DNA of 64,000 nt, taken from Gari tellinella (Eukaryota; Mollusca; Bivalvia; Cardiida; Psammobiidae). A model generated the notes under the pieces. It made no database searches. It was not told the origin of the DNA and saw only the letters and a program-made list of their open reading frames with translations. This document shows, piece by piece, positions 45,530-56,054 of this stretch. Positions within the stretch are counted from its first letter, which is position 1. Each line of letters begins with the position of its first letter. The stretch spans positions 36,313,501 to 36,377,500 of the forward strand of contig OV277859.1 of the NCBI GenBank assembly GCA_922989275.2, in the 5' to 3' direction. The translations under genes were made by a program, and so were the position numbers.

Positions 45530-46492
45530 TTATATGTTCACACCTTTCCTTAACAGCATAAAAAATGTACATGGCAGTGTTGCGTATATAACCGTCTTAT
45601 TTGGACATGGCATCAGTTTTGCAAACTTGTCCACTGTTGGATTTTGTGTGAAATATTCTGGTATATACATTACGCGCAAATGATTGTACAGTGGACAAAT
45701 CAACACGAAATGATATTCATCCTCGATCAACCCTTCACAGTAGTGACAATGTTTAAATTCTCTTGGAATACCATAATGTCTTTCCTTTTCAATCATCAAG
45801 CAGTGTGACGAACTTCGCAGATTCACTATACTCTTTCTAAACTTTGCTACATCAATAGCTGATATATACTGTTCAACCTCATACGTATGTTTAAAGTTGA
45901 CATAATAACATAGTTTACTACTTTCAAGACATTTAGATCTCCAATTTTGTACATGCTGGTCTTTAAGTCTCTGCAGATACTCAGCAACAAATAAGTCTTG
46001 ATTTTGTACATTCTGTGCCTTCCAAACATAACCGAAGCCATTTATATACAGATTTAATCGTAGTTCTGTAACCAAAGGGCCAATTGCTGTATCCAAGTCT
46101 ATCGTAGTGCATTAACATTTCGTAGCACAGTCTGACATATCTATCATTTGGCATTGATAGTATCCTCAACCAATATAATATCATATTATGATGCACCTTC
46201 TTGAAGCATATATAAACATTGGGTATCGCCCCAAATCACCAAGTACATGTATTGCATCATTACATGCATATATATTTGCATTTAGAAATCGTTTACATGC
46301 ATACACATGGACATTCTCAATACAGGGCATATCTTTCAGACCCCACAGTTCAGACCCATACAGCAGAATGGAAGCAATTTTAGCATCAAACAACTTGAAG
46401 AAAGTATTGTAAGGTATACATGAAAACTGATGTAATGAGTTAAAGATTACCATTAGGGCTTTCTTTGCCTTGATAGCCGTAGATTCAGCCAT
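45530..46492 (-). pseudogene. LINE C-terminal region
   Basis: Two frames. 46492-46181 has ASILLYGSELWGL and an ENVHVYACKRFL stretch, seen after the RT in many LINEs. 46096-45530 has the knuckle HCHYCEGLIEDEYHFVLICP (C-x2-C-x7-E-x-H-x4-C). The frames are offset. Confidence 0.8.
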
Positions 46493-46568
46493 CTTTTACA
46501 AAGACAGTCTATTGGTAAACAGCATGCCTACATATGTAAAACCATTTACTGCCTCCAGCCTGCTGCCG

Positions 46569-47438
46569 TTATACGTCCACTTCTAATCTTCCACCTCGCT
46601 TGAACACAACAACTTTAGTTTTTGCAATATTTACACTCATTTTGTACTGAGTGCAGAAACGCTGCAACACATTTAACTGCTTTTGAAGACCAACCACTGT
46701 ATCTGCAATTAAGGCTATATCGTCAGCAAACATAAGTAAGAATATTTCAACTGCATTAGGAAATAGTTGTATATCACGTATGCCATTATTACAAAGTAAT
46801 GTATATAGCTCATTAATAAACATGACAAACAAAATCGGGCTTAATTTACATCCCTGTCGCAGACCAACTGGGCAGATGAATGTACATGTATCTGTATTTC
46901 CCTGATTTGTTCTAACGCTTGCCTTTACTGTCTTATAAATTGATTGGATGGACTTAAAAAGATTACCATGTATACCATTTTTCTGTAGAACCTGGTACGG
47001 AATACAATGGTCGACCGAGTTAAAGACCTTCTGAAAGTCAATAAAAGCCACATATACTGTTTTCCTTTTCATGCGCAAATATTTCATCACAACAGAATAT
47101 AAAATGTAGGCATTGTCAACTGTGGAATAGCCTGCTCTAAACCCACTCTGACATTCACAAATCTTTTGGTATATATCAACATAGAATGTCACCCTTCTAG
47201 TCAATATATCTATGTAAACTTTGCTAATAACATCGATAAGGGATATTCCTCTATAATTGTCTGCAGAGTTCAAATTACCTTTCTTATGCACAGGGACAAT
47301 AACAGTCTGTGCCCATCTATCCGGAAACTCACCTTTTGCGAAAAGTCTATTAAAAAGTTTGCACAAAAACGGCAACAATATATTGGCGCCATAAACTAAA
47401 TGTTTAGGCAAAAGTGTACCACCAACAGATTTATTCAC
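46569..47438 (-). pseudogene. LINE reverse transcriptase domain, longest intact stretch
   Basis: 290 codons. RT landmarks: WAQTVIVPVHKKG (42-54), SGFRAGYSTVDNA (98-110), AFIDFQKVFNSVD with catalytic Asp134, GLRQGCKLSP (192-201), and the FADD box at 237-240. The three catalytic aspartates are kept, but the frame ends before the C-terminal part. The copy is therefore dead as a unit. Confidence 0.9.
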
Positions 47439-47461
47439 ATTTAGACTTTTAATAGCATATG

Positions 47462-47986
47462 TTATTCCTTTTCAGTAATCTCTGAGTTCAAAACTATGTT
47501 TTGTATTTCATCAAGAGTCTCATCATCAACCTGTAGGTCATCATTGACAGTCTGTTCAGTATCAGAAGCAAAAAAATTACCGAAATGATCAAACCATTCA
47601 TCCAATGTAATATTTGGTTCAACTCTAGGTCTTCCTGTGAATGACTTTATTTCACGCCAGAATGATCTAGAGTTGCTGATATTAGATTCCAAATTCTCAA
47701 GATATAATTTGTTATACATACGATGTTTTTGTTTGCACACACTTTTATATTTGTGTTTACTATTTATACGCTCTAGCAAATTGTTATCTGATCTATTGCT
47801 TCTAAAACGTCTGAGACATCTGTTAACATCACGCTTTGCCTTTCTGCAAGTTTTATCATACCACTTTTTACTGTGTTTTCTTACCACTTTACGCTTTGCC
47901 CTTCTAAAGTCTGCACTGCTTGCTACTATAGCAGCTTCTAACTCAGCAACAATAGAGTCAATATCAGATGTAGGATCACTTAACAT
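47462..47986 (-). pseudogene. LINE linker between endonuclease and RT
   Basis: 174 codons rich in Lys/Arg (HSKKWYDKTCRKAKRDVNR), then a WDHF-like segment DEWFDHFGNFF. This basic region followed by W..H/F..F is typical between endonuclease and RT in APE-type LINEs. It is in another frame than the RT. Confidence 0.75.
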
Positions 47987-48047
47987 GCTATCTACTGTAT
48001 TAAAAGTTCCACTTAATATATGTTCTGTTACACTTTCTACAAATATG

Positions 48048-48918
48048 TCAGCATTTTATAGAAACCTGCTTCCATTGCCCCTTTTGACACATCTTTAGTC
48101 TTATAGTTTGCTTGTACAGTATATGCATACACAAAGGTAAATAACAACAATCAGGTCTAGATAGAATTTCAAAGTTTGTGACAGCATAAACTAAACTTCT
48201 AGTGGCAATAAAATAATCTATAATACTGCATCCATTGCTGGTTATAAACATATAGTCACTGCTGTCTTGCACAAAGCGACCATTCATTATATAACAGCTA
48301 TGGGTTTTACAATTTACAAAAGGTAAGTAATTCTCGCCCAAATTTATTTATTACAAAATCTTTCGAAGTTCTAACTCTTCCTGTGGTTCCATCCAGTATA
48401 TCGTTAAATTCTTGTAACTCTGGTATATTATTACTGCACTCTATATAGTCAATTAAATCAGCCGTGCGTGCATTGAAATCACCACTTAGTATTAGTTCAA
48501 AGTTTGAGAGGTCATACTCAGTAAAGCAATCCTCTAGCTGCTGCAACACCGTAGTTCTACAGCTATCATATATCGGAGAGTTATCTGGTGGTACATATAG
48601 ATTGACATACAAAATATCTTTATCTGCTGCTAGAAGTGATTTATCTATTATAAGTATCACACCATGGCCAAATTCAGAACACACGCGTTTCACGAAAGAT
48701 GAGATACTTTTTCTAACACCGACTAAGACACCACCCATTGGCCTACCACCAACAATAGATTTTCTTGCACTGCATGTAAAAAGTAAGTGATCAGGGAAGT
48801 AATGCTCGAGGTAAGTATAATCAATATCCCAAGTTTCTTGAATTCCATAGATTTCCATTGATGAAATGGTTTCAATTATATTAAAGTACACTAAGTTTGC
48901 CTTCAGTCCGCCAACATT
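48048..48918 (-). pseudogene. LINE apurinic-like endonuclease, frameshifted
   Basis: 48918-48307 reads NVGGLKANLVYFN..., IQETW (catalytic Glu), PMGGVLVGVRK, LYVPPDN and SGDFNART (catalytic Asp/Asn). After a shift, 48341-48048 continues with SNGCSIIDYFIATRSL, the C-terminal S-x-IDY motif of the EEP fold. Confidence 0.85.
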
Positions 48919-49810
48919 CTACGATAATAGTTCAATTTCAATATGTTCTTGTGCAGGGCTTTGGCCGGACCCCTAGTCCACCCCAGAACTGTCACCAGGC
49001 ATATTGCTTACATTATACATTTATGGCTTACACCACGAGCCTAAATGACCCCAAGTCAAGGGCACTGGACCGTTTTTGTGTATTTTTGAGGTAATGTTTC
49101 GAACAAAGTTTGATACTATAATTACCAAAACTGTTTTATTATTTGAAACGATTTTATGAAACTTTCGGTCAAACTAAATTAGACAAGTATACTCAGAATA
49201 CGCAATTCAAAATTATATTATTTTACAAAATGACAAAAATATAGGTAATATTTAACTCTTGTTGAAAATATCATAAAAAATGACACTGCTGTTATGTTCA
49301 AGAGGTTTTGTTTAAACCAAGAACACTTTTTGTTATATCAAACCAGGCTATAATTGAAGCAATTGAAATAGATGTTTATGTTTTAAAATCAAATGATAGA
49401 TAAACGAATCTAGAAAAAATTCATAGCGTTCGAAAATTCATGTCAACTTTTTTCATTAGCAAAATGAGATATTTTATTTTTTGAAAATTGAGATTTGAAA
49501 CAGCTGAGCCTTTAAATTTTAATGAAAACTTATTTATATTAAAATGCAGACATTAACTGACGTATTTCAAAAACAAAGTATGGACAGTTTACCTTTAACA
49601 AAGTTATTAGGTCAATAAGTAATGTCTGAAAAGTGCTATGTTCTAGTGCCCTTGAGAAGGGGTCATTTAGATAAGTATTGTGATCTTATCGTGCTTTATA
49701 CCATCGTGTAGGTGAGAAATTGCCCTTTCCAACGATATATCACACATGTATATTGCAATTATTATATCGAAGTTATTAATGGAATTGCATTAATTATGAA
49801 ACACCCCTCG

Positions 49811-50654
49811 TATAAGCTATATTTTTTTACATCTTATAAAAGTAATAACATTTAAAACTGTGTAGTGTTCGCATAATTGTCTGATTTTATATAACATAAA
49901 GTTTCATAAACTTATTTATAATAGTAAAGTCGCAGTATTAATTACAGTATCAAATTTTGTTCAGTAAATTACCCCAACAATAAGCAAAAAGGTCCAGAGT
50001 CCTCGACTAGGGGTCATTTAGATTAATATTTCGACTTTTCGAGTTATGTGATCTTCTTGTATATAATACCCTCGTGTCGGCAAATACTTGTTTTTTAAAA
50101 TGATATATCACACACGTATTTTGCATTTATTATATTGAAGTTATTGATCAAGTATTATTGTTTTTTTAACAACCCCTGTATTTCTGGATGCTTGTGTCAA
50201 CTATCTAGCTAATTGCTTATATCATCGCAGCTATCAGGGCTGCAATAAGCTGATCATGAACAATCCTAAGATTTCAACCTTTTACATTTTTCAAGCGCGA
50301 TTTCTTTAAGCAGATTGAAAGTAAAGCAGTCTGCTTTAAGCTACTATGTGCTAGGATAAAAATCATCGGAAGATTTCGGAAAAACTCAGGAGAAATGGCA
50401 GTCCTGGTTCATTTCAATCTAGACAGGGTATATACAACCTGACGTGTTATGACATGACATTTGCATATGCCAGCGGTTTAGCTAACATAATGAATATTTA
50501 TAGAGTTATGATATCTGCATGTTCATTAGTACTGTTGGTTAAGTTATAAGAATCCTTACCTGTTCACTCTGGCAGTTTCAACTCAGTGACACCACAGTAT
50601 AGGAGCAAGTGCGTATCTGATTTATGCTATATAGATAGCTTCCTCATTCAAGGG
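49811..50654. other. Repeat remnants upstream of PS3
   Basis: 50005-50185 is a second diverged copy of 49660-49815 (GGGGTCATTTAGAT, TGATATATCACACACG). 50305-50345 is a scrap of family F. No gene. Confidence 0.5.
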
Positions 50655-50862
50655 TACAATAAAACCCCTCTATATTGCGACCCCTTAATTGTGTTAAGTA
50701 TTTTGTATTGAAGACAGGTGACAGCTTAGAGCAGGTTGACAGTGAAACAGAAAGCTCATTAAGGAGATTTTTGTTTCACTGTCAACTTGCTTTAAGCTGT
50801 AACCCGACTTTCATGCAATCAATTAGCCTTTTTAGTGGTCTTAATAGAGAGGTTTTACTGTA
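50655..50862. mobile_element. MITE family E
   Basis: TACAATAAAACCCCTCTATA to TTAATAGAGAGGTTTTACTG; central inverted AGAAAGCTCATTAAGGAGATTTTTGT, arms CAGGTTGACAGTGAAAC / GTTTCACTGTCAACTTG. Confidence 0.8.
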
Positions 50863-51035
50863 TAAATCGTGTGGTGCTGTGTTGATTTGATTATACACTA
50901 AACACGATAATATTGACTGGATATTTCACAAACTGTGAGTCCATCGCTCCCTCTTTACAACAACACCCAAATCAGAGGCAATGATTGTGTGTGTTGTTCG
51001 GATGGAGTTGTTATAGGGAGGAACATTGGCTTTCA

Positions 51036-51200
51036 TTTGCAAACAGCTTGAATTCTGATCAGACGCCGCGTATCTGATCTGTATTCAAGCTGTTTGTCAC
51101 TCGTCATTATGGGTTTTTTTCTGTCAAAATGGCTAATATGTGAATTTGAGAAAATCAGCAGACGACAATTTCTAGCATAAGATATTGCAGCCGTGAGAAG
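51036..51200. mobile_element. Family A MITE, nested in K
   Basis: TTTGCAAACAGCTTGAATTC to AATTTGAGAA...GCAGACGACAATTTC; short palindrome at GACGCCGCGT. Confidence 0.6.
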
Positions 51201-51292
51201 GTAGAACATAAAATTCTTGTTTCGGGAACCGTTGAAAACGTCGTTGTAAGGAGGGGATCGTTGTTCGGAGGGCCATTGTAGTGAGGGAGCAC

Positions 51293-51546
51293 CAGGCCTT
51301 CCATTTCTCCGGAGTTTCCTAAGTATTCGGATTTTTGTTCTAGCAGATCGTAGCTTAAAACAGGCTGAAAGTAAAGCAGAATGCGCCTAAGGCGCATTCT
51401 GCTTTATTTTCAGCGTGTTTTAAGCAGTCATGTGTATTCAAAACAAGAAAGAGACTATGGGGTAAAGGTACGATTAGTACAATTGCGTCTGAAATATTGA
51501 AAATTTGAAATCTTAGGATTTTTATGATCAACTTATGGCAGCCCTG
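51293..51546. mobile_element. hAT-like MITE with 6-bp target duplication
   Basis: Ends CAGGCCTTCCAT and ATGGCAGCCCTG, flanked by GAGCAC on both sides (51287-51292 and 51547-51552). Carries the palindrome GCAGAATGCGCCTAAGGCGCATTCTGC. Sister of 15692-15929. It ends 149 bp upstream of the PS3 start codon. Confidence 0.75.
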
Positions 51547-51695
51547 GAGCACTGTACTGTATTTGCAACAACCCTAAAAGATCGTTAAAATTTTTGTCCC
51601 AGTTGTCATTGGTGATTTATTAAAGAGATTATTTCATCTTACTATTGGAAATTATAACTTCACACTGATGATAAACCAATAGACATTTTACTAAA

Positions 51696-52031
51696 ATGGA
51701 TATGTTTTATGTGTTACTTGTTCTGGACAGTGTTAAATGGGTATTTCTACAGACTTGCAATGACCTTGAAGCGCACGTAGCTACGAACGTCAACAAAAGA
51801 TTAGTTGATGATGAGAATCGGTTTTCATGTTTGTCTGATCTAAATCTTGAGCATTGTGCTCTAGAATGCCTGTTAGTGAAGATGTGTAAATCTTTCAACT
51901 ATATTGAAAGTGACACAACAGAACACGGAACGATGTGCGAGCTAAATTCCGTGAACCGCATTGGAAACGACCATGTGCAATGGAGTTCCAAGTTAGGTTC
52001 AATCTATGCCGACATACAGAACTGGACAACG
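51696..52031 (+). CDS. PS3 exon 1: signal peptide and PAN/apple-like module
   Basis: First exon of a predicted 213-residue secreted protein (exons 51696-52031, 53562-53646, 55029-55249). Residues 1-19 are hydrophobic. Cysteines at 21, 45, 54, 58, 64 and 81 match PS1 and PS2, with CALECLLVKMCKSFNYIES identical to PS2 over most of its length. The donor GTAAGT at 52032 leaves phase 0. PS2 and PS3 resemble each other more than PS1, so PS1 is probably the older branch. Confidence 0.83.
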
Positions 52032-52204
52032 GTAAGTTAGGGAACAGTAGAACTTTACGCTTCTGCCACAAATGATCGAAACGTATGAGCGAATTCGATT
52101 GCCTACTTTCTATTTGTATTTCTATTTAGTTCTTCTCTCCATAAAAACTGATGATTTAACTTTAACAATGTTTGATTTATATTGATAATAAGAGCATTTA
52201 GCAG

Positions 52205-52426
52205 TAGTAAGTAAATTCGTTCACTACAAAGGTTGCTAAATGTCGATTTTGCGTCACGTGGCGTCTGATCAGGGTTCAAACTGTTTGACACTCGTATCGA
52301 TATTTCCTAAGTTGAAACGATTATAATTTTCACTTAAAATATTGCAGACGATACTTACAATGCAGATGATATTTTGGCGGTAAGAGGTTAAAGCAGACGA
52401 TAAAACCAGACAGTGAAAGACTTAAA
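52205..52426. mobile_element. Family A MITE in PS3 intron 1 (left half worn)
   Basis: GGCGTCTGATCAGGGTTCAAACTGTTTGACACTCG, then GCAGACGA arms and ACAGTGAAAGACTTAA end. Confidence 0.65.
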
Positions 52427-53007
52427 GGGGGTGTGACAGAAGCAACGAGTTCCAGGAAGTTTGATTCCTGGTACGATTCTCTGATATACATGTAGATGCA
52501 AACTGTATAAAGTCGATATACGAGTAGATAGCGCCGAAATTGTTACGTACAGCAGCAATTATGTGAAAAACAGAATAAGCAAAAACAAACTTGTCCAAAT
52601 TGTGAAAGTTGGTTTTAGGGGTTTGTCAGTAAGGAAACACTAGTAAGATATCCAATTTTTTAAATATGTCCTTAAATATTTAAGTAGTTCTTAATTTATA
52701 TGATTTACTAATGAAACGGCATAATTTTAGAATGGATATATCATAATTATAAAGTACAAATACAAGCTATTTACTCAGTGAGAAATTTTTGAAAACTTAT
52801 CGATTGATTAAAGGGCAAAGATCAATACTCAAGACATATTGTTCTAAATAAATATAAAATAAGCATACAGTGTACATTTTAATTCATTATGTTAAAAATA
52901 TACAGTCGAAACTCGATATTTCGAACTCGAATTATTCCGAACATACCCATTTGAATGAGAAAACGTCGATTAGCCACGTTTTAACTCTGAAATACGGGTA
53001 TTCTTCA
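52427..53007. other. PS3 intron 1, no element recognised
   Basis: AT-rich. Short inverted CCAGGAA...TTCCTGG at ~52449-52469. Confidence 0.5.
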
Positions 53008-53225
53008 ACTTTTTCACTGCCAAGTTTTATCATCTGTTTTAATCCTCTCACCGCCCAAATATCGTCTGCATCGGTAGCGTCGTCTGCAATATTGTAAAAG
53101 TCAGTTTTAGGGCTGTTTTGACTGAAGAAATATCGATACGAGTGTCAAGCAGTTTGGATCCTTATCAGACTCCGTGTAACTGTTTGCAAAGTTGCATTTC
53201 GGCGCCGTTGGCTGTGAAAGAGTTA
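53008..53225. mobile_element. Family A MITE in PS3 intron 1
   Basis: CTTTTTCACTGCCAAG to TTGGCTGTGAAAGAGTTAA; arms with ATCGTCTGC and GTCGTCTGC; the central palindrome is partly deleted. Confidence 0.75.
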
Positions 53226-53290
53226 ATTCTAACTGTTAAACGAACGCCTTTAGCAGTATTAAAGCACACACTATTGTTTCGGTGAAAGTG

Positions 53291-53519
53291 TTAACCTATA
53301 TTCGTCCAGTGGATTGTTTCATACTTATATATTAAATTAGTCTAATTTTTATCTGAGGAGTGCGTCATCTAAATTTTCTTATTGTTTTACATTAAAATTC
53401 CTATCTGCAAACAGCGTGCGCTCTGGTCAGACGCCTCATGATGAGGCGAGACAATCTGATCAGAATCTGCACTGTTTGCATGTATCCCATATATGGGATT
53501 TTTGGCACAAATGGGTTAA
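53291..53519. mobile_element. Family C MITE in PS3 intron 1
   Basis: TTAACCTATATTCGTCCAGTG to CACAAATGGGTTAA; inner inverted GCAAACAGCGTGCGCTCTG with GACGCCTCATGATGAGGCG. It ends 42 bp upstream of exon 2. Confidence 0.75.
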
Positions 53520-53561
53520 ACTTAGCAGCGAAGAAGTTAAATGTCTGTTCCCTATTTCTAG

Positions 53562-53646
53562 ACAGTTGCAGGAACGTGCGCTTCTAGACCATGTGCTGAA
53601 AACCAGCGTTGCCTTCCGACTACGCCCTACAGATGTATAGATATTG
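53562..53646 (+). CDS. PS3 exon 2: half-EGF-like linker
   Basis: 85 nt between CCCTATTTCTAG and GTAGGT, coding TVAGTCASRPCAENQRC then LPTTPYRCIDI. Cysteines 118, 123, 129, 137. Phase 0 in, phase 1 out, as in both paralogues. Confidence 0.83.
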
Positions 53647-53716
53647 GTAGGTGAATAAAAATGTTAGCTACTGCCTATGTGTAAAAGCTCTATTCTTAGA
53701 GATAAGTTCACACTCC

Positions 53717-53961
53717 AGGGGCCCGTTTCATAAAACTTCGTACGACAAATTTTGTCGTAAGTCAGATTATAAAAGTCTCAATTATTATTTATTCCTCCAT
53801 CTTATCCTGTCTTGTGACATCTTTTTGGAAACGTCTTGAAAAGACGATTCCAAAAAGATGTCACACGACAGGATTAGATAGAGAAATCAGATATTAAATG
53901 TTTTTAAAGTGTTGACTTACGACAACATTTGTCGTAAGATGTTTTATGAAACGGGGCCCAG
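53717..53961. mobile_element. Foldback MITE, family H, best copy
   Basis: GGGGCCCGTTTCATAAAACT to GTTTTATGAAACGGGGCCC, with inner arms CATCTTTTTGGAAACGTCTT / AAGACGATTCCAAAAAGATG. Confidence 0.85.
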
Positions 53962-54054
53962 GTGCATGATATACAATGCTATTAAATTCCATACACAATA
54001 TTGATATATTATTTTGCATCAGGCTATTTTAGTATATCTGGGGCGAAAGAAATG

Positions 54055-54310
54055 TGCCGTTTCATGACAAAATCTGCCTTATTGCATTGCAAACAGTGTA
54101 GCTAAAGACCAGCCTCCGCGGCAATGACGTAGTGCCTTGTCTTGATCTACACTGGTTGACACCCACATGCATCTAATGAATGTAATATAGCTGTATTATA
54201 TATGGTTTTTGATAGTGTATACCAAACTGATATATAGAGCCTGGGGTGACAACAGGGCTCGGTCTGTACGATGTTGCAATGCAATAAGGATGGTTTTGCC
54301 ATGGCACGGT
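54055..54310. mobile_element. MITE family J, copy 1
   Basis: TGCCGTTTCATGACAAAATC...CTTATTGCATTGCAA to TTGCAATGCAATAAGG...TTTTGCCATGGCACGG. Second copy at 59572-59832. Confidence 0.75.
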
Positions 54311-54565
54311 TCATTATTACAGTAAGCTCTTCAGTATTACCATTGTGTTTTTTGTAGTCGAGACTTTAATAGAACTTGCAAACACCTTAGCAATGTTCGT
54401 CCACATCAGACGCTACAAACGCTGCCTCTGATCATAATTCAGTTTGTTTGCCCACATATTTACATTTCTAACGCTATATTAGCTTAAACATCCCACTTAA
54501 ATATGAACAATACATACATGTATATTGCTTTTGACAACTGTGAAGCAAACGGTATTGTAGCAGAC

Positions 54566-54770
54566 TTAACCCTTAGCCCGCCAAATAAATTGTCGTCTGC
54601 TATATTTCTCGTCTGCTTCAAGTTTCAAAGTGCTTCAAAATTGCTGAAAATGTTGTCCGAGTGTCAAACAGCTTCGGATCCGGATGAGACGTCGAGTTAC
54701 TCGGCGTCTCATCCGGATCCAAGCTGTTTGCATATGGAGCTATAGTCGTGAGTGGCAGGCTAAGGGTTAA
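54566..54770. mobile_element. Palindromic MITE, family D (TTAA, CCCTTAGCC ends), copy 1
   Basis: TTAACCCTTAGCCCGCCAAATA to GTGGCAGGCTAAGGGTTAA. Core AAACAGCTTCGGATCCGGATG with GACGTCGAGTTACTCGGCGTC. TTAA plus CCC ends are the piggyBac signature. Confidence 0.85.
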
Positions 54771-55028
54771 GGTACACATACATTTTGAACTGTACCGATT
54801 CTGACACAAGTATTCAGTTTCAGCAGGACTCCAGAAGAGTACGTTATTACGAATGTTTTTCTCCTTTGTGCCTAAAAAAAACCAACCTATGTTGTGACTA
54901 CTTATTCGAATCGTCGCAAAGCAACGATTCGAATGAATAGCCACGATACAGGATTTGGTGGAGACCTAAGGATTTCAGTTATTCTTAAGTACGCACCATA
55001 TCTGGAATCTGTGTGTTTTTTTTTTCAG

Positions 55029-55249
55029 ATTGTGGCAGCCCATCTGTACTACCCGTGGAGGGAGACCAAGATACCAACATGTACCCAATCCTGGCGAATG
55101 CTTCACTTGGATCTCGGGCATACTACACCTGTCAGGAAAGAGCAAAGACCGTGCGATTGGGCTCAAATTCACAATTTGAGTGCGTGGCTGAATACAGAAC
55201 GTGCAACACAGACTCGGCCTGGTCCCCAAATGATCTCTATTGTGAATAG
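55029..55249 (+). CDS. PS3 exon 3: sushi/CCP domain, terminal exon
   Basis: The acceptor is a T run then CAG. Sushi cysteines 142, 175 (YYTCQER), 199 (YRTCNTDSAW) and 212 (YCE-stop), with Trp205. The extra Cys192 is shared with PS1 and PS2. SVLPVEG and DTNMYP are shared with PS2. No membrane segment follows. Confidence 0.84.
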
Positions 55250-55524
55250 CGACATAACGACACTTTATTCGTTACCCTCATCCAGAAGTAATATAGTCTA
55301 CACGTACTTTGAAATTGTCGTTTATTTAAGAGTAATGCACTATTTATTAAAGAAACGCTAAGATAAGCAGGCAATGATAACTTTATTAAGCTACGTTTTT
55401 GACCAAAGTGACCAAACTGTTGGTAAATTAAAGATGAATTCTGACAGACGTTTACATTTGTTTTGCGATAATCGTGATAAATGCTGTTATCCAAATGTGG
55501 CACCGTGACTTTATCGGACGGATC
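55250..55524. other. 3' flank of PS3
   Basis: No clear AATAAA near the stop; ATTAAA at ~55347 is the nearest polyadenylation-like motif. Confidence 0.4.
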
Positions 55525-55730
55525 TTAACTCATTCACACCTGAAAGCTTTAATTAGACAATTCCAGTCTCCAATTAAGTATTTTCCTTTTTGAATTTCAC
55601 AATAAATTGTATATTGACAAACAGTGTAGACCCTAATCAGAGGGCTCCTGCGGCTATTTGCATAAAACAAGTGTACTCTTCACACTAAAGACGAGTATAC
55701 TCATCGCTAGGGTTGTTCAAATGTATTAAC
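55525..55730. mobile_element. Worn family B MITE
   Basis: TTAACTCATTCACACCTGAAAG, core GACAAACAGTGTAGACCCTAATCAGAGGGCTCCTG; the second palindrome half is deleted. Its right TTAA is shared with the next element. Confidence 0.65.
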
Positions 55731-55936
55731 CCTTAGCCTGCCACTCACGACTATATCCATATGCAAACAGCTTGGATCCGGATGAGACGCCGAGTAACTC
55801 GGCGTCTCATCCTGATCCAAGCTGTTTGACACTCGGACAACATTTTCAGCAATTTTGAGCAACTTTGAAGCACTTTGAAACTTGAAGCAAACGAGAAATA
55901 TAGCAGACGACAATTTATTTGGCGGGCTAAGGGTTA
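55727..55936. mobile_element. Palindromic MITE, family D, copy 2 (opposite orientation)
   Basis: TTAACCCTTAGCCTGCCACTC to TTTGGCGGGCTAAGGGTTAA. It is the reverse complement of 54566-54770 at high identity, so the two D copies flank PS3 exon 3 as inverted repeats about 960 bp apart. Confidence 0.85.
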
Positions 55937-56054
55937 ATCAAGACTATTTGACGCTCTGGGTAGTTTGCCTAAAATAGTATATAGATAATTGGTATGTTCT
56001 CAAAGATGCTTACAAACTCAAACTATCGGTTTGCATATCTTATAACATAGTACT

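Larger units (their letters stand above)
44815..48930 (-). mobile_element. Decayed non-LTR retrotransposon (APE-type LINE)
   Basis: Minus strand. The order is endonuclease (48918-48048), linker (47986-47462), reverse transcriptase (47438-46569), C-terminal part (46492-45530), then a ~700-bp 3' UTR ending AATAAAGAACTGAACTGAACTGG. Reading is split into at least six frames, so no intact protein remains. The 3' UTR holds short ACAGTGTAGATCC-type inverted fragments (45005-45075, 45178-45240, 45425-45500). Clade not assigned. Confidence 0.85.
44669..49810. mobile_element. TIR element (mariner-like ends) hosting a LINE
   Basis: Left CGAGGGATGTTTCATAATCA and right TTAATTATGAAACACCCCTCG are inverted and flanked by TA on each side. 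Similarity reaches ~80 bp inward (TGTGTGATATATC). Most of the interior is the LINE at 44815-48930. The remainder (48931-49670) is AT-rich and without a transposase. A partial second right end lies near 50018-50180. Confidence 0.55.
50940..51555. mobile_element. MITE family K carrying two nested MITEs
   Basis: The left end is TCCATCGCTCCCTCTTTACAA. The right end GTAGTGAGGGAGCAC is split at 51292 and resumes at 51547 as GAGCACTGTA. A family A core lies within (51036-51200) and a hAT-like MITE sits in the right terminal repeat (51293-51546). Confidence 0.75.

Noticed and set aside
54894..55361. 155-codon plus-strand frame overlapping PS3 exon 3
   Set aside because: A different frame from the sushi exon, which is supported by two paralogues and a consensus acceptor.
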